A stretch of DNA of 48,253 nucleotides. It comes from an uncultured Coriobacteriaceae bacterium (GTDB taxonomy: Bacteria > Actinomycetota > Coriobacteriia > Coriobacteriales > Coriobacteriaceae). The stretch covers positions 1 through 48,253 of the forward strand of contig CASFXG010000012.1 in NCBI GenBank assembly GCA_949298635.1, written 5' to 3'. Shown in pieces: positions 26,501 through 33,119 of this stretch. The notes beneath the pieces are model-generated. The model saw only the letters and a program-made list of their open reading frames with translations. It was not told the origin of the DNA and did not search any database. The number at the start of each line of letters is the position of its first letter. The stretch's first letter is position 1. The position numbers and the translations under genes are program-made.

Positions 26501-27196
26501 AGATAAAACATATGATGCAACTCGCTTGTCTTGCGCATAGCGTTTAACAAGCTCGAGAGCCAACCTCGTTTTGCCACATCCGGAAGGACCGTGAATAACG
26601 ACGATTCGGACTCGTTCAAGAGCGTCTCTAAGTTCCTCTAGTTCTTTGGTTCTCTGACGCAACTCACTCGATTGCGGGGTTGCGTAGCCCTTCCCCTCTT
26701 CCCGCTTTACCCATTCGCTAGGCGTAATGAGAGCGTCGACGCCCATACGGACATGCAAGTAATCCGCAGCAAGATCACGATACTTATTCGCCAAATCCAA
26801 CGTGATTGTCTTTGGTCCTATCAATTCGACTCGAGGATCAAGTGCGATAAGTTTGCCCTCTTGCTCGGCGGTCAACCTCCATACGAGATGGCAACAAACT
26901 ATTCTCCTGTTAAAACCTTTTGGTATTCGAGTTGAGACACAATCTTGAATATCCTTCTTCAGCTTCTTGTAAGAGTCGCATTGAGCAGTTGTGAATGGGA
27001 TGAGTATTGCGTCACAATCTGTAAAACTATGCGCATCTGGAGTGCCCTTTGTCGTTTTGTTCGTCCCAGGTTGTGACCCAAGAGTCGTTATGGATTTGAG
27101 ATCCAGCCTGCGGTAAATGTATGCCTCGGCAAGTTTCTGAAACGCCCCACCTTCGAGTTGCACCAGCTCACGTTCGATCAAGTGCTGCCTTGACAT
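23525..27196 (-). CDS. Large P-loop NTPase (STAND/Avs-like) with N-terminal nuclease-like domain
   Basis: A 1223-residue protein. Walker A is GPSGCGKTR (203-211) and Walker B is VLLVDDA (253-259), with VVLTVRDYARG soon after, as in STAND-type NTPases. The C-terminal ~800 residues are helical repeats without a named family, suited to target sensing. The N-terminal 150 residues (LEGGAFQKLAEAYIYRRLDLKSITTLG, KGTPDAH, then LIPFTTAQCDSYKKLKKDI) resemble a PD-(D/E)xK nuclease domain. The place where I expect the catalytic Glu has Ile-Pro-Phe, so cleavage may be lost or use another residue. ATG at 27196 has GGGGAG at 7 nt. Its coding GC is lower than the flanks, suggesting transfer. It lies 235 nt upstream of the R-M operon on the same strand. 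Defence function is inference. Confidence 0.75.
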   Translation of the reverse strand: MSRQHLIERELVQLEGGAFQKLAEAYIYRRLDLKSITTLGSQPGTNKTTKGTPDAHSFTDCDAILIPFTTAQCDSYKKLKKDIQDCVSTRIPKGFNRRIVCCHLVWRLTAEQEGKLIALDPRVELIGPKTITLDLANKYRDLAADYLHVRMGVDALITPSEWVKREEGKGYATPQSSELRQRTKELEELRDALERVRIVVIHGPSGCGKTRLALELVKRYAQDKRVASYVLSKLRGDGVAEDINEFLSEGDAVLLVDDAQQSDGLDELLEVVLKNEGLRVVLTVRDYARGSLLNAVRRSARYEEYPLQPLDNRAVEELVRDNFGINSYVLLEKIGKVARGNLRLAIMAALCAERDGYSGIESAHAVMDLFYKGLIDELDQDDLRLLSYLSVYAPCDFGEGDPAYESLLAEGMTLSEMKRRTRKLHDRNILDVLESPERVIAVKFEQLNLQDYCTYKAIFEEHVIDLYEFITMFVLRDRQRVVRVLNVLISIFGDDETISKIKHDCKQVWMSSGSYSITERREIMEVLHPLIPDDAYRFACNEIGGMPSSNVPISEQGNYGKQVIGEVPVSLAILCELRDQKHYPGAISVLLDGVQKGCFKLSEYKSVIEKTLAITTCSVVTGFVYERRLLEELGHRIADEPHSQNLQFFGLKLCEQYLAFSHSSTEPADEEGIRFVVVRMPQSTPSLALRRSAITFLCTLLGKSGYRIAAARTLRPHVGILEEGEINEEIRFFLEDGIETFALNVPTGYTPVSIEEQALIYHCYLACKTLSLQESKEQMFGLLPLAVFDRERLMESFDPNEEEVLFITKGWDFQRYKEMLRINQEMWDKGELEPYSAGSLIERVFSTLLAQSDSNVNIEEMFEFFCGIQDADREIALGSRIIEEVARRIGWRSLLDQARDHGLAALFSSSVAKAPGQIITADDLDCLIAMARSGKVLLKIDAVVKTESTAPGFAGRYCAAVKDALISKPEYASSFFQPLLQIDNPTLYLDACFSDNLGSLLEIYMANDLQNHFDYFGIVFGYLDEKGLDPVGCLLSQLEKMGDNFERQEIICRLGHASGLQEPKKRMSEVVYRLDATAGFSTYDIGALLVHNNYLAKDFDVQEFVFDELRRGLEEDSIPRCYTTALMYIPFESRVESYIDLLSRDPDGTLFGILPFGSASYVGSGAEGFAPAYRAEIRAIRTISESLPKDDRFSYHRGRLHEIIDEKAREIERERWRNFHESI

Positions 27197-27563
27197 ACTT
27201 ATCTCCCCGAGTCGCATTTATCAAAAGACCTTACAGCCCCAACAACTCGCTATGGCTCCCCACTCGCGTCGCGACGAGCACAAGCCCCCTTCCTCGTCAA
27301 CGCGGAGAGAAGCCAACCGAACTCGATATGGCACTCACGGCAACAAGATGAGTTCAGCCGAGCGGATGGCCGTACAACGTGTCTGGCAAAGCTTTCCCGT
27401 GCCTAAGCGCCCCGAGAGCCCGTTCGAGCCTCGAAAGTTACTTACCCCATCGCAACACGCCCCAATCGACCCATCCGCTCTAACGCATGCAACGTCGCCC
27501 CATGCCATGAAATAATGCCTAGTAAAAATCAACCCACGCCCTCATCACCTTCAAGGAGCCCGC
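27197..27563. other. 367-nt divergent intergenic region
   Basis: Lies between the minus-strand NTPase and the plus-strand Cys-protein cassette, so it should hold both promoters. An 87-codon open frame on the plus strand (27252-27515) has no ribosome site and an unnatural composition. No repeat, RNA or clear operator was seen. Confidence 0.5.
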
Positions 27564-27947
27564 ATGGCACATATTGGCTGCGTCTGCGGCAACGGTGTCC
27601 GCGGCAACAGCATCGAGACCATCTATCGCTTTGTCTCCGACGACCTCATGAATGAGTATGCAGAGAGCGAGACATTCTTCCGCCTGCCCTATCTCCCCGG
27701 CGAAAAAGCGGAGATCTGGCTTTGCAACAAATGCGGACGCGCCATCTTCTTTGACGACGGCGGCCTGCGCGTAACGCGGTATATGCGTCCCGCCGAACCG
27801 ACCGAATTCAGCCAATGCGATGAACCGGCGAAAGCGGGCGTGTTCTACAACGATAAGGTCTTCTTCGACGCCGACGGGATCTCAGATACCCCCTCGCGAC
27901 TATGGCTTTTGAGCGAGGAGGATATGGCTGCATCCTCCGCCCTATAA
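27564..27947 (+). CDS. Small Cys-containing protein of unknown function
   Basis: A 127-residue soluble protein with two cysteine pairs, GCVCG at the start (residues 5-9) and CNKCG (about 54-58), that could bind one zinc ion. The rest is acidic. The opening MAHIGCxCG and the W-x-C-xx-C pattern recall a group of uncharacterised gut-bacterial proteins I have seen only as hypothetical. AAGGAG precedes the ATG. It is followed by the 806-residue gene after 66 nt in the same direction, so the two are probably co-expressed. Its role is unknown; an immunity or adaptor role is speculation. Confidence 0.7.
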   Translation: MAHIGCVCGNGVRGNSIETIYRFVSDDLMNEYAESETFFRLPYLPGEKAEIWLCNKCGRAIFFDDGGLRVTRYMRPAEPTEFSQCDEPAKAGVFYNDKVFFDADGISDTPSRLWLLSEEDMAASSAL

Positions 27948-28013
27948 TTTACGCAGGCAACCGCTCGCAGCTTTCAACTAGCAATTGGCGAGACCCTCAA
28001 GGAGGCGTCTGAG

Positions 28014-30434
28014 TTGGCAGATATCACCCCGATCAAGTGCAACAGTACCGCACCCATCATCCAATACGAAATTGGCTTCCCTAAGCAGACCAACTTGCTT
28101 GGAGGAGCTGCGGCCAACGTTGTAAATGAACAAACCCGTGCGGGCATATCGGCAACTCTGAACGAAAACATCGAATGGACGTCGCACATTGACGAAGCGG
28201 ATAAGCTCGATTACATCGTAGCGGTCAGCAGCGGTGTGCTCTCTGGCCTAATTGACGCCTTCTTTGTTGGGGAACTGTCCCTCAGTCGCGCAAGCGAATG
28301 GGGCGAGAAACAAATCAATCAGATCGTTATGAAGGTTGCGCGCAGCGAGGGTTATGAAGGCGATAATCTGCGCGATGCAATAAAGTCGCTCGAAAAGAAT
28401 CACCCATTCGCAGCAGACGGAAACACGAGCGACTTCGGCGGCGGCCTGCAACATCATCTACGCGACTTCTCCCACCATTTCAGCCTTGGCGGATTGTTCT
28501 TTTCAATATTCACCCAGTTCACCGGCTTGGTGGTCGGCACGGATAAGTTTGGCACCCTTCGCGTTGTGCCTGTACCCGAATCGCATCGAGCATGCATTGG
28601 CAAGAACTTCCAAGAAAAGATTGCTTTTGGCACCATTGGCTGGTTTTTCCACATGGTGAGCGATATGGCGGGATCGAGCGGATCCCTCATGGGCGGTACA
28701 GGCATTCCCGGACCACTCGTCTCTTTCATGAAAGAGATCTCCGCGCTTCCGTTCTTTAAGGATTCAAACGGCAGCGATATGGGCTTCAGGCTTTGGGTTT
28801 CCAAGCTCTTCAACGGAACATTCCTCGCTGACCACGATGAAGACGGACGAATCATCAAAGATACGGTCAAGAAGTTCGACCTCCGCATGGAGATTGGCCT
28901 GCTAGGAGAAATCGGCCGCCAAGCTGCGCCCGCGCTCATCAATCAATGCGTTGTGCGCGGCTTTTACTTCTGCCGCAGGGTATTTAGGGAAATACACGAC
29001 CTCAACATCCGTGCGCTCGCCGATCTCGATCAAATAGCGCCAGAAGATGTCCTGCCTTGGGGAACCCCAGCAATGAGGCGCATGGTCACCGTGTCCAGCG
29101 GCGTATTCACCGGTATCGACATGGCCGACGCCGCCGTACGCGCTCTTTTGAACAAAGACCCGGTGACGTTCCTTCTCAGAATCAACTATGTAGGTGTCGC
29201 AACCTTCGTGGTCTCATGCGTGGTAGATGTTCGAGCGACCCTGAAGGATAAAGCGCTTGAAGAAGGAGAGAGCCCGGAAGAGTCTTATGAGCGAGGGCTA
29301 TCCCAGCTCGGTTGCCTCAAGCTCGATTTCTCCCAGGCGCGTATTCTCCATTCTCTAGAGCGCGCCATCGTCGCATACGATATCACCAAAGAAAAGAAAC
29401 CAAAGCGAGCTGCGAGGAAGCAGGCGTGGCTTGAAGAATGGAGCATGAAGATAACCGAAACGGTCGGCCTCGTATGGGCGACAGACGCTGGTTATTATCT
29501 AGACGATGAAGCCGTTTTCAAAGCAATAGAAGAGCAGAGTGCCATCCGCACGAACGACCCCTGGCTTTGGCTCATTGCAATGGAGGCGGTGCGATTCACG
29601 GCTTACGCCCCGCTTCACGGGGGGAACGATAAAGCTTACAAAGGGCTCAAACTTGGCACGAACTACATCCGCGATGTGTTTTGTACGCGCCAAAGCGTTG
29701 TGCCAGAGAAGGAGCTCCGCAAGCTCGATAAAACAATTGATAGGGCTAAGATCTCTTTAGATGGCGGTGTTAAGAAGCGCGTGCTTGGCGCCGCAGGCAC
29801 CACAGTAGCTGCTGCTGGCATAGGAGTGCTCGCATTTTCCAGTGCGGGCGCAATTGCTACCGTAGTAGCTCCTTTGCTTGGCGCGTCGACATCCACCCTT
29901 TCTGGAGCGGCGCTCACAAGTGCCAGTCTTGCGTTCCTCGGAGACGGCGCTTTGGCGGCAGGGGGCGCAGGCATGGCAGGAGGAACCGTAGTCGTTGCCG
30001 GCGGCGGAGCCTTGCTCGGTGCGGTAGGAGGAACGAGCATTTCCGCAATCACTTCAGCAATACTTGCGTCGGATAGCAGCTATGTGCTCGCCGAGTGCGC
30101 CAAGCTTGTAGCGTTTTGCGAAAAGGTGCTAATCGGGCAATACAATGATGTCGATTCCGTACTGGAGATACATCGCGCACTTAACAAGCGAATCGTCGAG
30201 CTTGAAGTAGAGATAGAAGCGATCAAACGCGACGCGTCCGACAGCAAAATCCCCGAAAACGACTGCGATGCTAACGCTGAAGAGGAAATTAGCCCGAAGA
30301 AAATTATCAAAATACTGAACCGCAGTTGCAAGTTCCTCAAACGTAGCAGCGACAGGCTGGTAAAGATGATGCGAGCCGGCAGTTCTTTTAGTGCATCACA
30401 CGAGCGAATCAGAATCGGTGCAAAATCGAGTTGA
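28014..30434 (+). CDS. 806-residue protein with His/Asp motifs and a Gly-rich membrane segment, unknown function
   Basis: The start is TTG at 28014, supported by AAGGAGG 9 nt upstream; no better ATG exists nearby. Residues 146-157 (QHHLRDFSHHFS) and 212-222 (FHMVSDMAGSS) place several His and Asp in patterns typical of metal-binding hydrolase folds. Neighbouring hydrophobic stretches are GGLFFSIFTQFTG and FGTIGWFF. The middle third is helical. Residues about 587-685 are extremely Gly/Ala-rich with GxxxG patterns (GAAGTTVAAAGIGVLAF, GGAGMAGGTVVVAGGGALLG) and could form a membrane hairpin or pore. A basic coiled-coil-like tail ends the protein. I recall similar full-length proteins only as hypothetical. 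A membrane-acting hydrolase or effector is a hypothesis. Confidence 0.75.
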   Translation: MADITPIKCNSTAPIIQYEIGFPKQTNLLGGAAANVVNEQTRAGISATLNENIEWTSHIDEADKLDYIVAVSSGVLSGLIDAFFVGELSLSRASEWGEKQINQIVMKVARSEGYEGDNLRDAIKSLEKNHPFAADGNTSDFGGGLQHHLRDFSHHFSLGGLFFSIFTQFTGLVVGTDKFGTLRVVPVPESHRACIGKNFQEKIAFGTIGWFFHMVSDMAGSSGSLMGGTGIPGPLVSFMKEISALPFFKDSNGSDMGFRLWVSKLFNGTFLADHDEDGRIIKDTVKKFDLRMEIGLLGEIGRQAAPALINQCVVRGFYFCRRVFREIHDLNIRALADLDQIAPEDVLPWGTPAMRRMVTVSSGVFTGIDMADAAVRALLNKDPVTFLLRINYVGVATFVVSCVVDVRATLKDKALEEGESPEESYERGLSQLGCLKLDFSQARILHSLERAIVAYDITKEKKPKRAARKQAWLEEWSMKITETVGLVWATDAGYYLDDEAVFKAIEEQSAIRTNDPWLWLIAMEAVRFTAYAPLHGGNDKAYKGLKLGTNYIRDVFCTRQSVVPEKELRKLDKTIDRAKISLDGGVKKRVLGAAGTTVAAAGIGVLAFSSAGAIATVVAPLLGASTSTLSGAALTSASLAFLGDGALAAGGAGMAGGTVVVAGGGALLGAVGGTSISAITSAILASDSSYVLAECAKLVAFCEKVLIGQYNDVDSVLEIHRALNKRIVELEVEIEAIKRDASDSKIPENDCDANAEEEISPKKIIKILNRSCKFLKRSSDRLVKMMRAGSSFSASHERIRIGAKSS

Positions 30435-30503
30435 CGTAATTATTAAACCCGTCATCTATCGTTTGCTTTTTGAGCCAAAGCGAGACACGCTAGGAGCAAC
30501 AGC

Positions 30504-31283
30504 ATGCCCAGAGGAACAAAATGGAACTATGAGGAAACACGTGTGGCGTTCGCACTCTACTTCCTCATCGGTGCGAGCAAGGCCGACAAGCGAAACCCCG
30601 ATGTCAAACGGCTTGCCCAAGCACTTGGCAGAACGCCTGATGCCGTTGCCATGAAGCTTTGCAACATCGCTGCAAATGACAAGAATCATGTGTCGACAGG
30701 AAAAGTCGGCCTGCGGAATTCCGCCAAACTCGACCACGGCATCTGGCTTGATTACGAGCAAGATCGCGACGCTTTCCTTGATACCGCAATTCGAGAGCTC
30801 GAGAACACCGTTCAACACATGGATAGCGGATACGATTCTTTAACCTCGGTTACTCAAGAACTTGAACGCATCCCTGAAGGACGGGAGCGGAGAACGTTCG
30901 TCCGTGTACGTATCAACCAGCAATATTTCCGTCATACGCTGATGGAGACCTACGAGGGACATTGTTGTCTCACGGGCTTGGGAGTCCCCGAGTTACTCAT
31001 AGCGAGCCATATCAAGCCGTGGTCGGCCTGTGACCCGAATACCGAACGACTCGCGGCAAGCAACGGCCTTTTGCTCAACGCCCTACACGACCGCGCCTTC
31101 GACCAGGGGCTCATGACGATTGACTCTAAGCTGCACGTACGTATTTCCAGCCATGTAAAGCGCAACGAGCAGTCGAACCGCTTTCTATGGCAGTTCGACG
31201 GCGAGGCAATTCGGCCGCCAAAGGCGCACCGTCCAGCGCTCGAGTTCATCGAATATCACAACGACGTGGTGTTTAAGGGTTAA
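30504..31283 (+). CDS. HNH endonuclease (HNH_2 type)
   Basis: A 259-residue predicted nuclease. The N-terminal part (KWNYEETRVAFALYFLI, LAQALGRTPDAVAMKLCNI) is a helical DNA-binding module. The C-terminal HNH_2 domain has CCLTGLGVPELLIASHIKPW (154-173), then NGLLLNALHDRAFDQGLMTID (187-207). The order C/ASHI-x-PW/NGL-L/D-AFD-G is that of a restriction-type HNH. The ATG has TAGGAGC upstream and lies 69 nt after the 806-residue gene. It could be a stand-alone restriction endonuclease or the nuclease arm of the three-gene cassette; no methyltransferase is adjacent. Confidence 0.88.
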   Translation: MPRGTKWNYEETRVAFALYFLIGASKADKRNPDVKRLAQALGRTPDAVAMKLCNIAANDKNHVSTGKVGLRNSAKLDHGIWLDYEQDRDAFLDTAIRELENTVQHMDSGYDSLTSVTQELERIPEGRERRTFVRVRINQQYFRHTLMETYEGHCCLTGLGVPELLIASHIKPWSACDPNTERLAASNGLLLNALHDRAFDQGLMTIDSKLHVRISSHVKRNEQSNRFLWQFDGEAIRPPKAHRPALEFIEYHNDVVFKG

Positions 31284-31306
31284 TTCGAATTCTTATTTAG
31301 TAGCCA

Positions 31307-31873
31307 TTATATGGAACATTGGTTCCCCCACTCCGGGCTCACGTATTTGTCTAGCTTCTTCCAGCACAACTCGCGCTGTTGGCGCGTGGTCTTGGAGCAG
31401 GTGCACCCCCATACAATGTCGCCCAGACGTTCGACGCTAATTCGCCCGCATGAGCAACAGCGCACACGATAGAGCTCCTCTCCTCGCCTGTCTCCGGGAA
31501 TCATGTCGAGGAGCACATAGCCGCATGCATCGATCACGTCGAGCAGCACGGACTCCGGAATCTCCCCGTTTACACCTTGGCCAACGCTGTACTTAGTCCA
31601 ACTGTCCCGGTACCAATGCTTCCAATAGCACGCACGACATACGGGCTCACCAATCTCCTGTTTATGCAGGATATATTCGAACCGGTAATGAGCTTCGATC
31701 CCACACTTCTTGCAGCGCGTAAGCATCCAGTCACGTGGACCGCTAAACGGCTCAAGACGTACCAACCCTGCTTTGTCCATAATGCGGTCGATGCATTCTA
31801 GGCAATATGCGGGCTTACTCCTTGTGCGATACGCCGCCAGATTCTTGCATCCTGGTGTACTGCAGGTTTTCAT
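31307..31873 (-). CDS. Multi-zinc-ribbon protein of unknown function
   Basis: A 188-residue Cys-rich protein. Candidate zinc sites are CSTPGCKN with CLECID (N-terminus), CKKCGIE with CRACYW (middle) and CCSCGR with CTCS (C-terminal third), giving about three zinc ribbons. It is basic and likely binds nucleic acid (inference). ATG at 31873 is preceded by GGGGGG at 8 nt; a GTG at 31888 would add five residues. It is convergent with the HNH gene, with 23 nt between stops. Directly upstream is a multi-copy inverted-repeat operator. Confidence 0.7.
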   Translation of the reverse strand: MKTCSTPGCKNLAAYRTRSKPAYCLECIDRIMDKAGLVRLEPFSGPRDWMLTRCKKCGIEAHYRFEYILHKQEIGEPVCRACYWKHWYRDSWTKYSVGQGVNGEIPESVLLDVIDACGYVLLDMIPGDRRGEELYRVRCCSCGRISVERLGDIVWGCTCSKTTRQQRELCWKKLDKYVSPEWGNQCSI

Positions 31874-31904
31874 GGTCATGCCCCCCACATCGAATGCGCC
31901 AACA

Positions 31905-31943
31905 AGATTATTCTCCGCAGAATAATTCTATCTAGAATAATCT
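31905..31943 (-). promoter_or_regulatory. Multi-copy inverted-repeat operator upstream of the zinc-ribbon gene
   Basis: AGATTATTCT (31905-31914) is repeated exactly as its complement AGAATAATCT (31934-31943). Between them AGAATAATTCT (31919-31929) pairs with either arm, and ATTCTATCTAGAAT is a further palindrome. The spacing of about 15 nt places the sites on alternate helix faces. This is the densest operator-like array in the window and lies 32 nt before the gene start. Confidence 0.6.
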
Positions 31944-32009
31944 TTGGCTTGGTGTGGCTTCGCTTTGCAAGATCGAAGCGGCAACAAGCTGCGGTGCCTC
32001 GGCGTCCAA

Positions 32010-32043
32010 GGGGGATGAAACGAACCCGTCCCCAACCAACCCC
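32010..32043. repeat. CCCGTCCCCAACCAACC repeat, copy 1
   Basis: GAAACGAACCCGTCCCC followed by AACCAACC. The repeat ends 4 nt before the extended -10 TGCTATACT of the RelB/PIN operon. Other copies are at 33026, 34545, 36241, 42105 and 45022. Confidence 0.8.
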
Positions 32044-32045
32044 TT

Positions 32046-32076
32046 TGCTATACTTGTCTCAAAGATACGTATAGCA
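32046..32076 (+). promoter_or_regulatory. Promoter and operator of the RelB-like/PIN operon
   Basis: An extended -10, TGCTATACT (32046-32054). The arms TGCTATAC (32046-32053) and GTATAGCA (32069-32076) form a perfect 8-bp inverted repeat that overlaps the -10 and the start, and contains the shorter palindrome ATACGTAT. This fits repression by the ribbon-helix-helix antitoxin. Confidence 0.7.
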
Positions 32077-32086
32077 GGAGGCCACC

Positions 32087-32434
32087 ATGTCTGCCGCACA
32101 GATGAACATCCGCATGGACTCCGCCCTCAAGGCATCCGGCAACGCCGTCATCGCCGAGCTTGGGTACACGCCGTCGCAGGTCGTGCGCGCTCTGTGGGAA
32201 TTCGCTACCGTGCAGGGCACGCTCCCGCCTGCCTTGACGCACCTGCTACGCGGCGATCAAGCCGCCGGCGCGGCGGACAGCGACACTCCCGACCGCGCGT
32301 CCGAAGGCGCCGCGATCGTCTCGACCTTCTACCAGAAGGTCGGCATCGAGGAACCTGTGGACGGCACCGTCGATTACGACGAGCTCCGCGAGCTTGCCGC
32401 AGCCGAGCAGCTCGAGAAATGGGGGCTCGCATGA
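32087..32434 (+). CDS. RelB/DinJ-family antitoxin
   Basis: A 115-residue antitoxin. The N-terminal ribbon-helix-helix (AQMNIRMDSALKASGNAVIAELGYTPSQVVRALWEFA, residues 4-40) is the DinJ type. The long C-terminal tail (IEEPVDGTVDYDELRELAAAEQLEKWG) would wrap the toxin. The ribosome site is GCAGGAGG. Its stop overlaps the toxin start (ATGA). RelB/DinJ antitoxins normally pair with RelE/YafQ toxins; here the partner is a PIN-domain protein, an uncommon pairing. Confidence 0.88.
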   Translation: MSAAQMNIRMDSALKASGNAVIAELGYTPSQVVRALWEFATVQGTLPPALTHLLRGDQAAGAADSDTPDRASEGAAIVSTFYQKVGIEEPVDGTVDYDELRELAAAEQLEKWGLA

Positions 32435-32952
32435 CGAAGTCCCCGCGCGAAGGCGCTCGCCTCCCCATCAAGATCCTCGTCGACACCAACATCTGGCTCG
32501 ACTACTTCCTCGCGCGCGGCGTGCATCACCATGCGGTGAGCGCGTTTATAGCGAAGGCCTACGAACGCGAGGACATCGCTCTCTATGTTCCATCGCTCTC
32601 ACTCAAGGACCTCGCCTACCAGCTGGCGAGCCTCATGAAGCTCGACGCCCGGCGCGCCGGAAAGGACGTTACGCCCGATATCGCCGCTGCCGCGCGCGAG
32701 GTTTCCTGGGGCTGCGTGCGCAGCGTTCTCGAAAAAGCCCTCGTCGCGCCCATCGGCCACACGGAGGTGCTCGGCGCCTTCACCTACAAGCGCATCCACG
32801 ACGACTTCGAAGACGACCTCGTCCTCGCCGCGCTCGACGCCGTCGACGCGAACTTCCTCATGACGAACGACGACGCGCTCAGGCGACACGTAGGCGATTT
32901 CTGCATTACCGCCGGGGAAGGGCTCGAGCTGCTCGCCGAGCTCGATAAATAG
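32431..32952 (+). CDS. PIN-domain toxin (predicted ribonuclease)
   Basis: A 173-residue PIN-domain protein. The first acidic site is ILVDTNIWLDYFL (residue about 17), followed by LSLKDLAYQLASLM, a middle acidic pair in FEDDLVLAALDAVDANFLMTNDDAL, and a terminal ITAGEGLELLAEL. PIN toxins cut tRNA or mRNA with a metal ion. The start ATG overlaps the antitoxin stop by 4 nt, so the two are coupled. The acidic residues needed for metal binding are visible. Confidence 0.87.
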   Translation: MTKSPREGARLPIKILVDTNIWLDYFLARGVHHHAVSAFIAKAYEREDIALYVPSLSLKDLAYQLASLMKLDARRAGKDVTPDIAAAAREVSWGCVRSVLEKALVAPIGHTEVLGAFTYKRIHDDFEDDLVLAALDAVDANFLMTNDDALRRHVGDFCITAGEGLELLAELDK

Positions 32953-33025
32953 CAGCTCGCTGCAATAAGAGGTCGTTATGGGGAAAGCGCGGCGGGGGCG
33001 GGTTGAAGCGCCTCCGCGCCGAAGT

Positions 33026-33054
33026 GGTTGAAACGAACCCGTCCCCAACCAACC
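33026..33054. repeat. CCCGTCCCCAACCAACC repeat, copy 2
   Basis: A copy that ends 5 nt before a second TGCTATACT. GGTTG at the left and CAACC at the right make it weakly palindromic. A partial GGGTTGAAGCG lies just upstream (33000-33010). Confidence 0.8.
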
Positions 33055-33059
33055 TAATC

Positions 33060-33117
33060 TGCTATACTTTACTCAGAAATTTTGACTCAACTTTTTTGAG
33101 TAAACTGAGGTGAGTGA
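33060..33117 (+). promoter_or_regulatory. Promoter and ACTCA/TGAGT inverted repeats before the ATPase gene
   Basis: An extended -10 TGCTATACT (33060-33068) is followed by repeats of ACTCA and TGAGT (for example ACTCAACTTTTTTGAGT), then GAGGTGA as the ribosome site. The repeats could be an operator or a leader hairpin. Confidence 0.55.
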
Positions 33118-33119
33118 AC

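Noticed and set aside
27252..27515. 87-codon plus-strand gene in the divergent space
   Set aside because: No ribosome site, atypical composition, and overlaps the region where both promoters must lie.
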